From positions 13,499,327 through 13,563,326 of the forward strand of contig NC_092697.1 of NCBI RefSeq assembly GCF_964275005.1: 64,000 nt of DNA, in the 5' to 3' direction. The translations under genes were made by a program, and so were the position numbers. The notes under the pieces were generated by a model that had not been told where the DNA came from, ran no database searches, and worked only from the letters and a program-made list of their open reading frames with translations. Of the stretch, positions 12,497-23,400 are shown piece after piece (the first letter of the stretch is position 1; every line of letters starts with the position of its first letter). Origin of the DNA: Diadema setosum. Its lineage: Eukaryota > Echinodermata > Echinoidea > Diadematoida > Diadematidae.

Positions 12497-14100
12497 TATG
12501 AGAGTTCACTTTTATTCACAGATGATTCACCTGCCAACATGGAGGAAGATAATTATACTAAAGCAAAATCCTTTTTTTTTTCCATTCTACATGAAGAAAC
12601 CGACGAAATGGCGTTACCAAGCAGTGCTTTCTGTTTATTTTTAACAGAGACATACACCAACGGGCTGGTTTTATTCCACAGGCCACACTCACTGCCGGCA
12701 AACAATGTGAAGTCGATGTTCTCGATGCGTTATAGGGGCTTCCCGCAAACATGTTGTTTTTGACAGAAATGGACCGCTCTCCACTTTTGCGTATCCGGTA
12801 CTTATCGGTACGTACCGCTTTAGGTGCAGTTTACTTAAGCTAACAAGTCGACAGAATTGGCGACAATTAAAAGGGATTCATGGACCAAAACTGGAACGGA
12901 GCGAACTCGTTTACGCAGCTCTCCACCTGTTGTCACACCCACGTAAATATGCTAGATAATCACAGCTACCCTCGATTCTGCCAGTCGTCTGACTGAATTA
13001 TAAAACGTTTGACGCACACAATAGGGTTAATCTCAACAATCGATTTGGCGACATGACAATGTATGCAATAATGTGAAACAGAATGATTTAAAAAACGCAC
13101 AGCTAATATAATATGATGAATGGTTATGTATTCGATGATGAAGCAATGGAATTCAAATTTGTCAATCGACCATTTTTTTTTTTTCAGTGAAAATGTATTT
13201 ATTCGGAAATGTTCAAGTGGCACCATAAGATACTTCAGGCAGCTCAGTAAAGGCTATGCATTGTTCCCATAAACGAGTCTGTACAGTCAAAACTTTGTCC
13301 TTACTAAAAGTGACTTTCCGTTCTAAACACAAAGAAACATTACGATCAAATTGATTTTATAAAATGATTTTATTTTGATGTGAACCAAAATTGAGGCTGT
13401 CAAACATGTCAGTGATGTTTTTTGAGCACTACAATCGCTACAAAAAGACATTTACGTCACCTAGGTTTCCACTGAACATTTATCATGAGCAAGTAAATGA
13501 TATTATGTAACTGCTATGGAAGTTGGGCTTATTCTTCTCCCTTACATTGACCATGAAGATCATGCACTTCCAATGGTATCGCAACAAGAATCGCCATCGG
13601 CCAACTCCCAATTATGGGTATACCACTTAAGTCACTGCATTTGGATTTCAGTATCCAGCGATATCATATCTGCGTTTGCTTCGCCAGAAACCCGTTTCAT
13701 AAGCTTTGTAAGGGATCTGCAGATTTTAACACTTAAAAATGGTTGACTACGTAACTACGTGTAGATTTAGGTCACCCGGGTGTGTGAGTGAGTGTGTGTG
13801 TGTATGTGTGTGTGTGTGTGTGTGTTTGATCATTTGTTATAATTTCTTATCGCTAATTTAGTATTTCACTCAACACTCGAGCAGTTATCAACCCTTTGTG
13901 CGCTCTCTATGTATTCAAACATCACAATTGACCTTTAGATGGTAAGAGAGATGTTAAGTTTGCAGTACACATTATGCACACACGAACTTTAAAAAAAAAA
14001 TGTAGACCTTCGATGTAATAAGAATTCCTTCCACAAATTTATCTTCCCTCTAATTGTTCTAGTCCAGATCTCTTTCTCTGTATTTTCTCATCTTTTATAC
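11051..14100. other. Gene-free, microsatellite-bearing stretch
   Basis: No gene recognised. It contains (TA)n at about 12389-12492, (TG)n at about 13783-13826 and several poly(T)/poly(A) runs. An open frame at 13516-13746 (76 codons) has no recognisable motif and no splice context. Confidence 0.45.
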
Positions 14101-14114
14101 GCATGTGTCATGTG

Positions 14115-14178
14115 CATGCATGTATGTATGTATGTGTGTATGTATGTATGTATGTATGTACGTATCTGTGTATGTATG

Positions 14179-14212
<34 letters not shown>

Positions 14213-14262
14213 TGTATGTATGTATGTATGTATGTATATGTATGTAAGTATGCACATATGTG
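14115..14262. repeat. (GTAT)n tetranucleotide microsatellite
   Basis: About 140 bp of GTAT/TATG repeats with a few interruptions. It generates Cys-Met-Tyr-Val repeats in one frame and His-Thr-Tyr-Ile repeats on the other strand; neither is a protein. Confidence 0.9.
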
Positions 14263-14617
14263 CGTGTGTATATACTCACCTATGTTATCTATGTATCAGT
14301 CTATCCTCAGAGACATATGCAGATATATCATTTTCTTTATCCATCTAGGGCCTATCCTTGTATTTTTTACTGTCTTTATCACTACTCTTTTTGTTCAACG
14401 TTCGAGATGATAAGTCATTTAGACGACGTTGTGCTTATAGCAGTTGGTCATCGAAAAGTAATCGTAATAAAAACATTACAATATTCATCAAGAGAGAAAT
14501 AGGAAAATTAATTCATACCCCACTCATAGAAACCTTGAGGGAACAACACCACTTTACTACCATTAGATAGAAAATGAAATATGATTCGTAAACAAATCCC
14601 AAAAAAAAAAAGTTAGT

Positions 14618-14768
14618 TCTAACGAACCTTCGGAATTACAAACCTTATTTTGTCTACCTCCTTGGATTAACGAGCCATCGGAATAACGAGCCTTTTTCTA
14701 ATCTTTCATTTTCGGATTAACGAACCTTCGAAACGAAGAAAACAAACCTTCGGAATAAAGAACTGTAA
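14618..14768. repeat. Short interspersed motif cluster (AACGAACCTTCGGAAT)
   Basis: The motif AACGA-CC-TCGGAATAA recurs about four or five times in 150 bp, with alternating GGATTAACGA elements. It may be the decayed interior of a pogo-like MITE or a degenerate minisatellite. No terminal repeats could be delimited. Confidence 0.45.
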
Positions 14769-14830
14769 TCGTTTGTTTAACTCCAATAATTACCAAATGC
14801 AATATAACCACCACTTATATATGTATGTAT

Positions 14831-15505
14831 ATAAACTGGACAGCAAAAGAAAGTACCCACTTCTTTCAAAGGCAGCACACAAAATTTCACCCCCTAACGT
14901 TAGAAATAAACAATTTTTGTACACAGGTATGCTACAATGCTCCTTACAAATCACATGCACATAAGCAAGTGAATGTCTTCATAACAAAGAAGAACTTGAC
15001 ATGCACAGCATCTTGGTCACTGAATCAAAAGTCCCACACAAAAGCACTTTCCACCATGCATAAAAGGCCACTGAATGGACAACATTTTTAAACAACCAAC
15101 ATTGATCCAAGCTCTGCAGGAGGAATGGACAGAACTTCCCCAGGACTACGCCAGACAGCTTGTCCAGAGCATGCGTCAGAGATGCTTGGAATGTGTCCAG
15201 GCACAAGGAGGACAAACACTTTATTGAAAATTGATGTTTGTGACTGCTTTTTTTTTTTCGTCCCGTGACATTGGTTTTGCGTAAAACTTGTAAGGCTCAT
15301 TCTGTTACATTTTGTGACTTTTGATTTTGTGACCAAGACGCTGTGCATGTCATTTTTTTTTTCTTGGTAATAAAGATAATCACTTGCTATTGGGTATGTG
15401 ATTACTAATGGATGTTGCAGCATACCTGTGTACGAATTGTTTATTTCTAGGGGGTGAATTTTTGTGTGCGGCCTTTGACAGAAGTGGGTACTTTCTTTTG
15501 CTGTC

Positions 15506-15515
<10 letters not shown>
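14831..15515 (+). mobile_element. Internally deleted Tc1-like transposon
   Basis: The ends are inverted repeats of about 35 bp or more. The left end begins TAAACTGGACAGCAAAAGAA; the right end is its reverse complement, ending TTGCTGTCCAGTTTA. A second matching pair (CCCCCTAACGTT / CTAGGGGGTG) lies further inside. TA repeats flank both sides, consistent with a TA target. The interior keeps only the last transposase codons (15093-15227), so most of the gene was lost and the copy could move only with help. Confidence 0.8.
15093..15227 (+). pseudogene. Tc1-like transposase C-terminal remnant
   Basis: Reads LIQALQEEWTELPQDYARQL followed by a segment ending CVQAQGGQTLY and a stop at 15225-15227. 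This is the typical end of Tc1-family transposases (EEW-N-IP, then RSMRRRC, then GGHTRY). The DDE catalytic domain and the N-terminal helix-turn-helix region are absent. The residual frame is open, which suggests a fairly recent internal deletion. Confidence 0.8.

Positions 15516-15560
<45 letters not shown>
15511..15560. repeat. (TA)n microsatellite
   Basis: About 45 bp of TA directly follows the right terminus of the Tc1-like element. Confidence 0.9.
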
Positions 15561-15561
<1 letters not shown>

Positions 15562-15567
15562 ATAACA

Positions 15568-15786
15568 GTAAAAGGCGAAGTTGTTGTTGTTGTCGCGGCC
15601 TTATGTATTTCCTGTTTTATTCCGGCGTTGCTGGTTTGTCTATCTCCTCCCGAGCCGTCGGCTCCGGGCCCCCGAGACCGGTACCGTCGGCAGCGGGAGG
15701 GTCTCCTACGTGCCTTGGACCGGGTTTCGTCCGCGCTCCGCCTCCGTGTCGACGTCGAGGACGACAAAGAGAAATTAATTAGATAG
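15568..15786 (+). CDS. GC-rich open frame, possible terminal exon (uncertain)
   Basis: In this frame the sequence gives a hydrophobic stretch (VVVVVAALCISCFIPALLVC, suited to one membrane helix), a Pro-rich linker, then a basic/acidic amphipathic tail (from RDRYRRQREGLLRALDRV to about DDKEKLIR) and a TAG at 15784. A possible splice acceptor (ATAACAG) precedes it. Against it: the GC-rich patch is open in several other frames on both strands, the block sits just right of a transposon end, and I recognise no homologue. A TGACGTCA site follows at 15809-15816, so the patch could instead be promoter-like DNA. Confidence 0.22.
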   Translation, partial: VKGEVVVVVAALCISCFIPALLVCLSPPEPSAPGPRDRYRRQREGLLRALDRVSSALRLRVDVEDDKEKLIR

Positions 15787-17500
15787 ATGCATAATGCATT
15801 TTTGTGCGTGACGTCAGATCCGAGCGTTTTAATATTCACCGATCCTGCGCTGGACTCCTGCCTTTCTCGATCGTCCATCTTTTAGCTTGCAGAGACAGTG
15901 GGGATACTAAAGTCAAAAAGATGATGGCGTGCAGCGAAATCTCTGTCATATTCCGACGGACACGTACGCACGCTCACAATGTACTCTCGGGTACGGTATG
16001 CCAGTGTGTGGCCTGCGCCTGTGTATGTATTGACGATGGTTACACGAAACACTATCTGCGTGCGCGTGATATGGACACTCATTATGGTACAATACACGGC
16101 GCGGTCATTGTTAGTACAAGGGCATTTACGTACAGCGACGTTCGCCATTGGCGTGCCCAAATGAAAACAACGAATGCTGTTATTTTATTGTATTTTGCAC
16201 AACTGCAGGATATTATGCAGCTCAGGTACGTCATTTAGTTTACTCTCAAGTCGGGTATCATTGTACTCAGACTGTTCAGGACGGCTAAATATCCACTTAA
16301 ATTTTGTCCTCGCCGATCGTACCCTTCCATATCAGAGTACACGCGCCGCTGTTCATTCGTTTACTGCATCAGGCTGCTGTAAACATGAATATTCATAAGA
16401 CGGGCGGACGCGGGGGAAACCCTCGCTTTGCTGACCGCCAATTTTTGAAGTTACAAGTGGACATCAAATGTGTGGTTCTATGGTGCATCAAACCAAGTTT
16501 TGGTGATAAAAATAAAAAAGAGGGAGCAAATGACGACAAAAATATTCTTCTTTCTCCCATAACGTGGGAAAAGAAATACAGAAAAAGATACGAGTCCCTG
16601 AGACCCATGGATACCCACGGGTGCCTACTTATTAAACCTATAATGACTATCCCCCTTCCCAAAATAATATTTATTAAATGATGATACAATAATAGTATTC
16701 ATATAATAATGATGGTAATGATAATGTATAGTCTGAAGCAGGTAAACGGGCAAGGATATGTAAACATATTGTCGTTGTGCGGGCTTTTTTTTTTCTTTGA
16801 AATGACGTGGTAAATTGAATATTATTCATGACATACGCCACTTTTCAGCTTTTTCATGAAGAGAAAAAAAAAAGACAAATACAGGGAAAGAGGACAGAAA
16901 ATATTCTCTGGAAATTTGTTGAGCTCTCTCTTCCTCTCCCTCTCTCACCCTCTCTCACACTCTTATTTATATCCTGTACAACTGAGCAGTGGAATTCTTA
17001 GCGTACTTCCAGTGGCAATTTATTCTATAAACACAAAGCACCACAATTTTTTCAATGAAAACAAACAAATATGAAATATATAAAACATGAAGTAAGAAAA
17101 TACCACAAAAGTCCGAGTCACATGAAGTGGTGGTTTAATGAAAAGTCTTACTTTGTCTATATAGACACATGTTCTCGAGAGGAAATTAAAGAATATCAGA
17201 ATGACAGAGAGAGAGAGAGAGGGGGGGGGGGAATCAATGAATGATCCATCAAGTGCATTTCAGGAACAAGTCATAGCCCTCAGATGAGATTGTCATCGGG
17301 TGGAAGGAGCACAGACGGGTTTTTCAAATAAAAACGTCGGAAAAGAGAGATAAATGATGATATAACCCATTTGCGCCTTTTTAGTGAACCGAAAAGGTGT
17401 GTGTGTGTGTGTGTTATTATATGTGTGTGTAATGATTGATCAAACAGGTGTATCAACATTAGGAACGGACGACAACTTATTAGATGGGATTTCGTTGGGA
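15787..17500. other. Gene-free stretch with diverged duplicated segments
   Basis: No gene recognised; open frames up to 144 codons at 15804-16238 lack motifs. Around 16790-16880 is a segment with ATTCATGACATACGCCACTT and GAAGAGAAAA that recurs, diverged, at about 17510-17600. A GACCCATGGATACCCACGGG piece at about 16602-16621 resembles the hairpin at 17739. These look like parts of two related non-autonomous elements. Confidence 0.35.
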
Positions 17501-17738
17501 GGGAAAATAATTTTTTTTTTTAATGAAATGTGGTAAAAGAAGTATGAATCATGACATACAATGTAAGCTTCTTTCAAGCTTACGAATGAAGAGAAAAGAT
17601 GTGTGTCTGTGGGGGCCAGAGAGGACTCATGTATACAAAAAAAAAAAATAAATAAACAAACTTTTTAAGTTCTTTCGCTTCAACTAATAAAATGGGGCGA
17701 AAAAAATATATATGAATCTAAAAATATGGGGCCCTCAG

Positions 17739-17767
17739 ACCCGTGGATTTCCACGGGTGCTGCTAGT
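17739..17767 (+). mobile_element. Helitron-like 3' terminus
   Basis: A 9-bp perfect stem (ACCCGTGGA, loop TT, TCCACGGGT) is followed 4 nt later by CTAG and then T. This matches the Helitron 3' rule of a subterminal hairpin, a CTRR end and insertion before T. The hairpin-to-end spacing is shorter than is usual for Helitrons. The 5' TC end is not defined; a related hairpin near 16602 suggests a second, decayed copy. The element body between them carries no protein. Confidence 0.4.
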
Positions 17768-19000
17768 ATATATATATATATATTATAATTTATGTGTGTG
17801 TGTGTCAGTTTGATTGACGTTAGCTTAAATCGCCTGTAAAAGTAGAGATTGGGGAAGACTTTACGCGTTATACCCCACATAATATTGCGAGAAACAAAAT
17901 TATAACGTACAAGAAGAAATAACATTTTAACACAGCAAACCTGCGGAAGGGTAACCAATCCCCCCCCCCCCTTCTCTCTCCCCTCTTAAGCTGTTATCTG
18001 GTGTCCTATTGTTCAAAAGCTTCTCTATTCTCTCCCCCCCCCCCCTTTCTTTTTAAGTCCACCATGTACACACCCTGGGAAGACATTGCTTGACAATGAG
18101 AAACCACTCTGGCTCTTATGTAATAGAATAATGAGGGGCGAAAGAGTGAACCCCTTTCGACATAACCCCATAAGACTTGGTTAAATAATGTCTTCTTTTT
18201 TCTAGTGGCGGTTGTCGTGGATAAGAGGCTTACTATATGGTCCAAACTTGGTTTCTTCTCTCTTCGTTCTCTCGGTCTTTCTTTCAGTCGTATACTTTTC
18301 TTCCAGAACGAAAGCTTAAAGGGAAAGGACGGACAACAAACAGACGTTGGCGCCAACCGCAGAACTTCTCAGAGGAGACATGCATAACTTACAGATAGTA
18401 TGGCACAACTTTGTGTGATTTCTCATCTACATGGTACCGAATAGACTATGAGCATGTGATAACAGGGATATTATTATGTATAGTCATCGAGAATTTTGGA
18501 AATTGCCTTGACCCTTGTGATCGACAGGCACCGAGTTATAGTCCTATGCATTTGTGCAAATCTAATATTTCGGAAGAATTATTGCTATGAATGCTTATAT
18601 CATCTCAATATTTTATACCTAAATAAAGTTCTTTCGGTAGATCCCGATGGAAGCCACCATAAGCCGAAAGCTTTAATGATGAAAGGGAGCATAATGTATT
18701 GAATGATGTATTGAGCAACGTCCACATCAAACCTAATTTTGTCCATATTATATAATGTGTGTGTGTGTGTGTGTGCGTGTGTCCTAGTCATGCGATATAA
18801 ATTATTTATTATGATGTGTAAACTTAATCTACATATCGATATAATGATGACCTTTTTGAGTCGAAGTGAGGATTCGAATATTTTTTATGAAACTGCCTGC
18901 AGGAGTTGATGTCTTCCTGTAGCGGTCTCCTCCTCTCACGATATATCGACAACTTCAAAACATTATTGCTTCAAGGTGGAGCAAAATGGCGTTGTTACAC
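17768..19000. other. Gene-free stretch
   Basis: No gene recognised. It contains poly(C) runs at about 17959 and 18034 and a (GT)n run at 18756-18781. Confidence 0.45.
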
Positions 19001-19054
19001 TAATCTTCTCTGATTAACCAACAAGTGTTGGTTGATTGTATTTTATCTTTTTTG

Positions 19055-19195
19055 TTTTAGGGCTCCAGCTACAAGCACATAACAGGTGGTTTCTTAGGAG
19101 TCCTGGCATGTATATGACTTACTCTTTCTTTGTAATGCCTTGTAAGTTGTATTTTGTTTTATATTTTGCTAAATAAATGAAATGAAATGAAATAA
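19055..19195 (+). mobile_element. Probable LINE 3' end with pentanucleotide tail
   Basis: A GGGCTCC-AGCTACAAGCAC segment leads into a T-rich 3' tail and ends AATAAATGAAATGAAATGAA, a short (ATGAA)n tandem. Non-LTR retrotransposons of the CR1/Jockey type end in such short tandem repeats instead of poly(A). No reverse transcriptase is present; the copy would be strongly 5'-truncated. Confidence 0.4.
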
Positions 19196-19199
19196 TAAC

Positions 19200-20032
19200 T
19201 TTTTTTCTCTTTTTTTTTTTTGAGGGCAGACTAGTAACTGTAAATGGTAGTCAGAAAATTATCATTTAAATTTTAAACGAAACAAAGTGTGACTCTCAAT
19301 ATGCTGGAAACTAGCTCGGTACCGGACACTCAAGGGCGATAACATACAGTCGACAAATATTTTCCTCTGACATTGTCTGAAATTCCTAACGAGGTTATTG
19401 TGAATGCAAAACAATGAGAAGGAGGACCAACCGGGTGTAACACCAAAGCGTGGATGGTTCTTGTTTCATAGCCAGTTGAGGGTACAGTTATCAGTTTGAG
19501 TCATCTTACGCTAACCCTTCACAGTGGAAATTAAAGCAAACAGTTTAAGACAGTTGGACAAATGAAAAAAAAAAAAAAAAAAACAGGTACACACAAGCGT
19601 GACATGGTAAAAATGTTCCTAAAAAAATAAATAATCAAGAAACGCATTATATTCTGGTTTTTTTTTTTCACAGGTTTATAAATAAATAGATATATCATGC
19701 ATAATGTCCTTACTGCCAGTAAGAAAAGACTTTTAGAAAAAAAGAGGCAAGAAAGGGAGACTCAGAGCAGACATAAATTGGCAATTGTCCTATAATTGTA
19801 TAAAATGTTCATTCATGATGAGCAAAAGATCCTTAAAGTCGAAATCGGACATTATTTACGTTGAACTGCCACTGCAAACTGATCGAGAGTCATTTGTTCC
19901 GAAAGCAGTAGGCCCTACATGTAATTATTAAAGCCAATTTCTATCTAGTCAAAAAGAAGTCATTACCGAACAATTTGATTGACGGGGTCTCCTGTTTTTT
20001 TATTGATTATGAAGAACCAAGCATAAGGTAGA
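19200..20032. other. Gene-free stretch
   Basis: No gene, RNA or transposon end recognised. Several poly(A)/poly(T) runs are present. Confidence 0.4.
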
Positions 20033-20424
20033 TTTAAAGGGATCGTATAGTTTTGGTTGAGACCTGATTTCAGTTTTCTAACATTTTTTGATGAGCCAAT
20101 GAGAAACCTCTGATGAAATATGAAAGAGCATGTGATTCTATGAGGAATTCAACGTTTATTTGATGAAAATTGGTTTTGAAATGGCTGAGATATCCAAAAA
20201 AAGAGCCATTCTAATAAAGTGTGGGACCCACACTTTATTACGATCGCTTTTTTTAACTTTGTTTTTGGATGTTTCCGTCATTCCAAACCCGATTTCCATC
20301 AAATAAACTTTGGATTCCTCTTAAAATGGTATGTTCTGTACTATATCATAAGTATTTTCTTGGTATCTCGCAAAAAGTTAAAAGACCAATTCTCATCTCC
20401 ACCAATACTGTACCATCCCTTTAA
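20033..20424. mobile_element. TTAA-flanked foldback MITE, copy 2
   Basis: Begins TTAAAGGGATCGTATAGTTT and ends ACTGTACCATCCCTTTAA, with a TTAA at both edges. It is about 90 percent alike by eye to the copies at 7299 and 52772 and lies in the same orientation. The centre again is a palindromic GTGGGACCCACAC. Confidence 0.85.
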
Positions 20425-23400
20425 TCCCATTACAGACACTCAGGCAAAGGAATAAAACACGCCATGTCATGCTACTCACGCCCTGACTTATTTTCCCGCC
20501 CTTTTTCAACTAAGCTTTTGTACTCGCAAAAAGACAACACTGCCTGAGTCGAGCGAGGTCGGGATGTGTGTGTGCGTGTGCTTGAGTGTTGTGTGCTCTG
20601 TGTTTCTCTGTGTGTTTAAGTGTGTGTGTGTGGGGGGGGGGGGTAAGTGTATGTGTGCAGGAGTTCTTACTCTACTACCTAGTCCAACATTTAAACACGC
20701 ACAGTATGCACACGATCTTGCACACACAGTGCGAGAGCACCATATTACGTAACATCACGCATTCTTAGTGCATACACGCACTACCCCCAATTGAAAAGGT
20801 GGGTGAAGAGGGAGCAAAGGACATGACGGGTTGAAAAGACGGGATTATGACGTTTGCAGAATACGGCAACTCGAACAAAAGGCCATTGCTCAAAGAACAA
20901 TTCCTGTGAATCTCTTTTATTCTTCAAACACGGACTCTTCCTCTTCGTCCTGCATTCTGCTAAGCCAGGCTGATAAACCCGCGCTTTGGTTGGTCCCTAC
21001 ACATATACCTTGGCTCCAGACAGAAGACAGCAACCGCGCATTGGTGGACATGGTCTACTGTCATTGATACGGCTAAGTAGTGGTGGAAAATGAAAGTGAC
21101 GAGACGCCACATCGACGCCGAGCGTTCGTCGGAAAGACGCCATCTTATGATGATGACGATGATGAATATGGCGACTACGAAAACGGGTGTTGATGATAAG
21201 AACGATGACTTCGCAAATCAATACTTACAGCGTTAGTAGTAATGGATCGATTCGTCATTAAGACTGTATGTCCATAATATTAAAGATACATTATGTGTCT
21301 TGTTTGGACACTGCATATACGTTGATATTCAAAGTCATCGCTAAAAAGAAAAAGCTATCGTGAAGTTTACGTAAGAAAAAGAAAACTATAGATAGAAAAA
21401 CACACCCATTCTCCCTCGAAGTTCCACTCTCTAATCTTTCTCTTGACCTAAATGTATCTGTGTATGTATATATTCATCTAGCTACAGGCCTTTCTTCTGT
21501 TAATTATTTTGATAATGTCTAATAGATATAGATCTAACGATGAACTGTCAGTTGCTACACATCAATCATAACATATTAATTTGATCTGAGTTGGTTGATC
21601 TGGTTCTAGCTTTACCATAATATTCATGTTGCAGTATAATCATCATTACAAGAGACATTATACCAGTACATTACTGTACAATGACATTTACTTACAAACG
21701 CGTGTGACTATACATGAACCTCAAAATCACAATTCATTGCACATGGATCTACGGTATTCGTACAAGCCAGCATTATCATATCGGAGTTGTTGTTGTTGTT
21801 GTTTTTTATTTCTCATAACTTATATACTTAGTCTAAAAAAAGAATGACAATTGAAACATAATTATCCTGGAGCCACGATCATCTCTTTTTACAAGTATGC
21901 TTTCGTGCATGTCGATTTCTTAGACAATTAGTGTTGTTGTTTGGGGTTGGTTGTTTTGTTGTTGTTTTTTTCTTCATCAACTCCACATCTACGTTCTACT
22001 TCTAGCTTCGATGTTGATTGTTCGACATCCAAACACAACGAAATGCAAGCCTCATACTCTGTATACTAGTATAGTACTTTTGCTTAAAAAAAAAAGGAAT
22101 GACCAAAGAACAAAAAATCCAGCTCTATGACAGATATTTTGTATGATACCTAGCCACATCTTGAATGAAGTGCAACAACGTCGGTCATTGGAACGCAACA
22201 GCTTTAACAGCTAAACACGTGAGTAACCATCATTACAATGATGATATTATGGATTGTTCGATGAACATTAATACACAACAAAAGATTACCCCACACTCAA
22301 ACTACAGCATGACTATTTGAGAGAGAAAAAAAACACTGCAAATTAGAATAAATTCATGAATGATAGCCATCATGAAAAAAAAAAAACATATTTGCGTGAG
22401 CCTATAACTGGACGAGACATGTAGTGGAAGGATAATTTATTGACCGGTGCACACAATTTGCTGGCGATTTACGCCTGGACATTCGGTTTTCGCCATGGCA
22501 CCTCCCATTATGTACCCGCATGTTTTAATCAATAGGCCCTATATAGTTCGTCACGCCTGCAACTCGCAGGTATGAGATCGCAATAATGGATAAACCCCCG
22601 AGGGGCACGCCATTCGGGTTCGGCTGACACGAAACCAGCCGTGTTCCTGTTGCTGTAGATGATGTTGTTCAGTTTTTCGTGGGTTAAAGCCATGACACGC
22701 TTTTGTAAGACGCGCTGTGACGTAAGAACTAATAGTCTTATTTGGCGAGAGCACGGCGGGTACGAACAATCACGTGGGAATGGGGTAATGATTGGGGAAA
22801 AGACAGGCGAAAAGAAAGGAGGAGAAGGGAGAGGAAAGGAAGAAAAAAAAACGATGAGTTCCTTCGTCGTTCATGATTGTGTGCCTCAAAACTAATTCGT
22901 TGTTCTGTTTGTTTATGTCAGACGCATGTAGAAAAGTTTCCCCTTATGAAAACAAACAGAGAAGCGAAAAATTAAGATGTATACGAAAACTGTGGTTCGG
23001 ATGAAACGCGTTAAGCATCAAAAAGCTGAGGTTTTGATCAGCAGTGATCAGTACAGATATTCTTGCAAAACTTAATTTGGTATACCGTCCGCAAGTTTGT
23101 CTCTTCTTTGATATCTTTTCACACTGTTACAAATTCAGTAATCCTAAGCAAACCTTGTACACAAATTTGAGAGTGTATTTACATGCTGTAATTTTTTCTG
23201 GACAATATCAACTCCCATAAGTCTTTTTGAACATGCCATCATACCTCCATTATGTAACACATAATATGTACGTATGTGTGTGATTTATATCGATGTGCCC
23301 ATACATTTATATCTTTTATCATAATGCTTCATAACACATGCTTAACACTAGTCTTTTTTTTCAGATTTTCTTAAATGATAATTCCAGACCATCTGAAGTT

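Noticed and set aside
14088-14348. Repetitive Met-Cys-Val / His-Thr-Tyr frames around the GTAT repeat
   Set aside because: They are direct translations of a tetranucleotide microsatellite, open on both strands because of the repeat, with no other coding sign.
21120-21150. AAGATGGCGTC on the minus strand as a gene start
   Set aside because: Good start context and YY1-like motif, but the frame behind it is short, with no family match and no clear splice donor.
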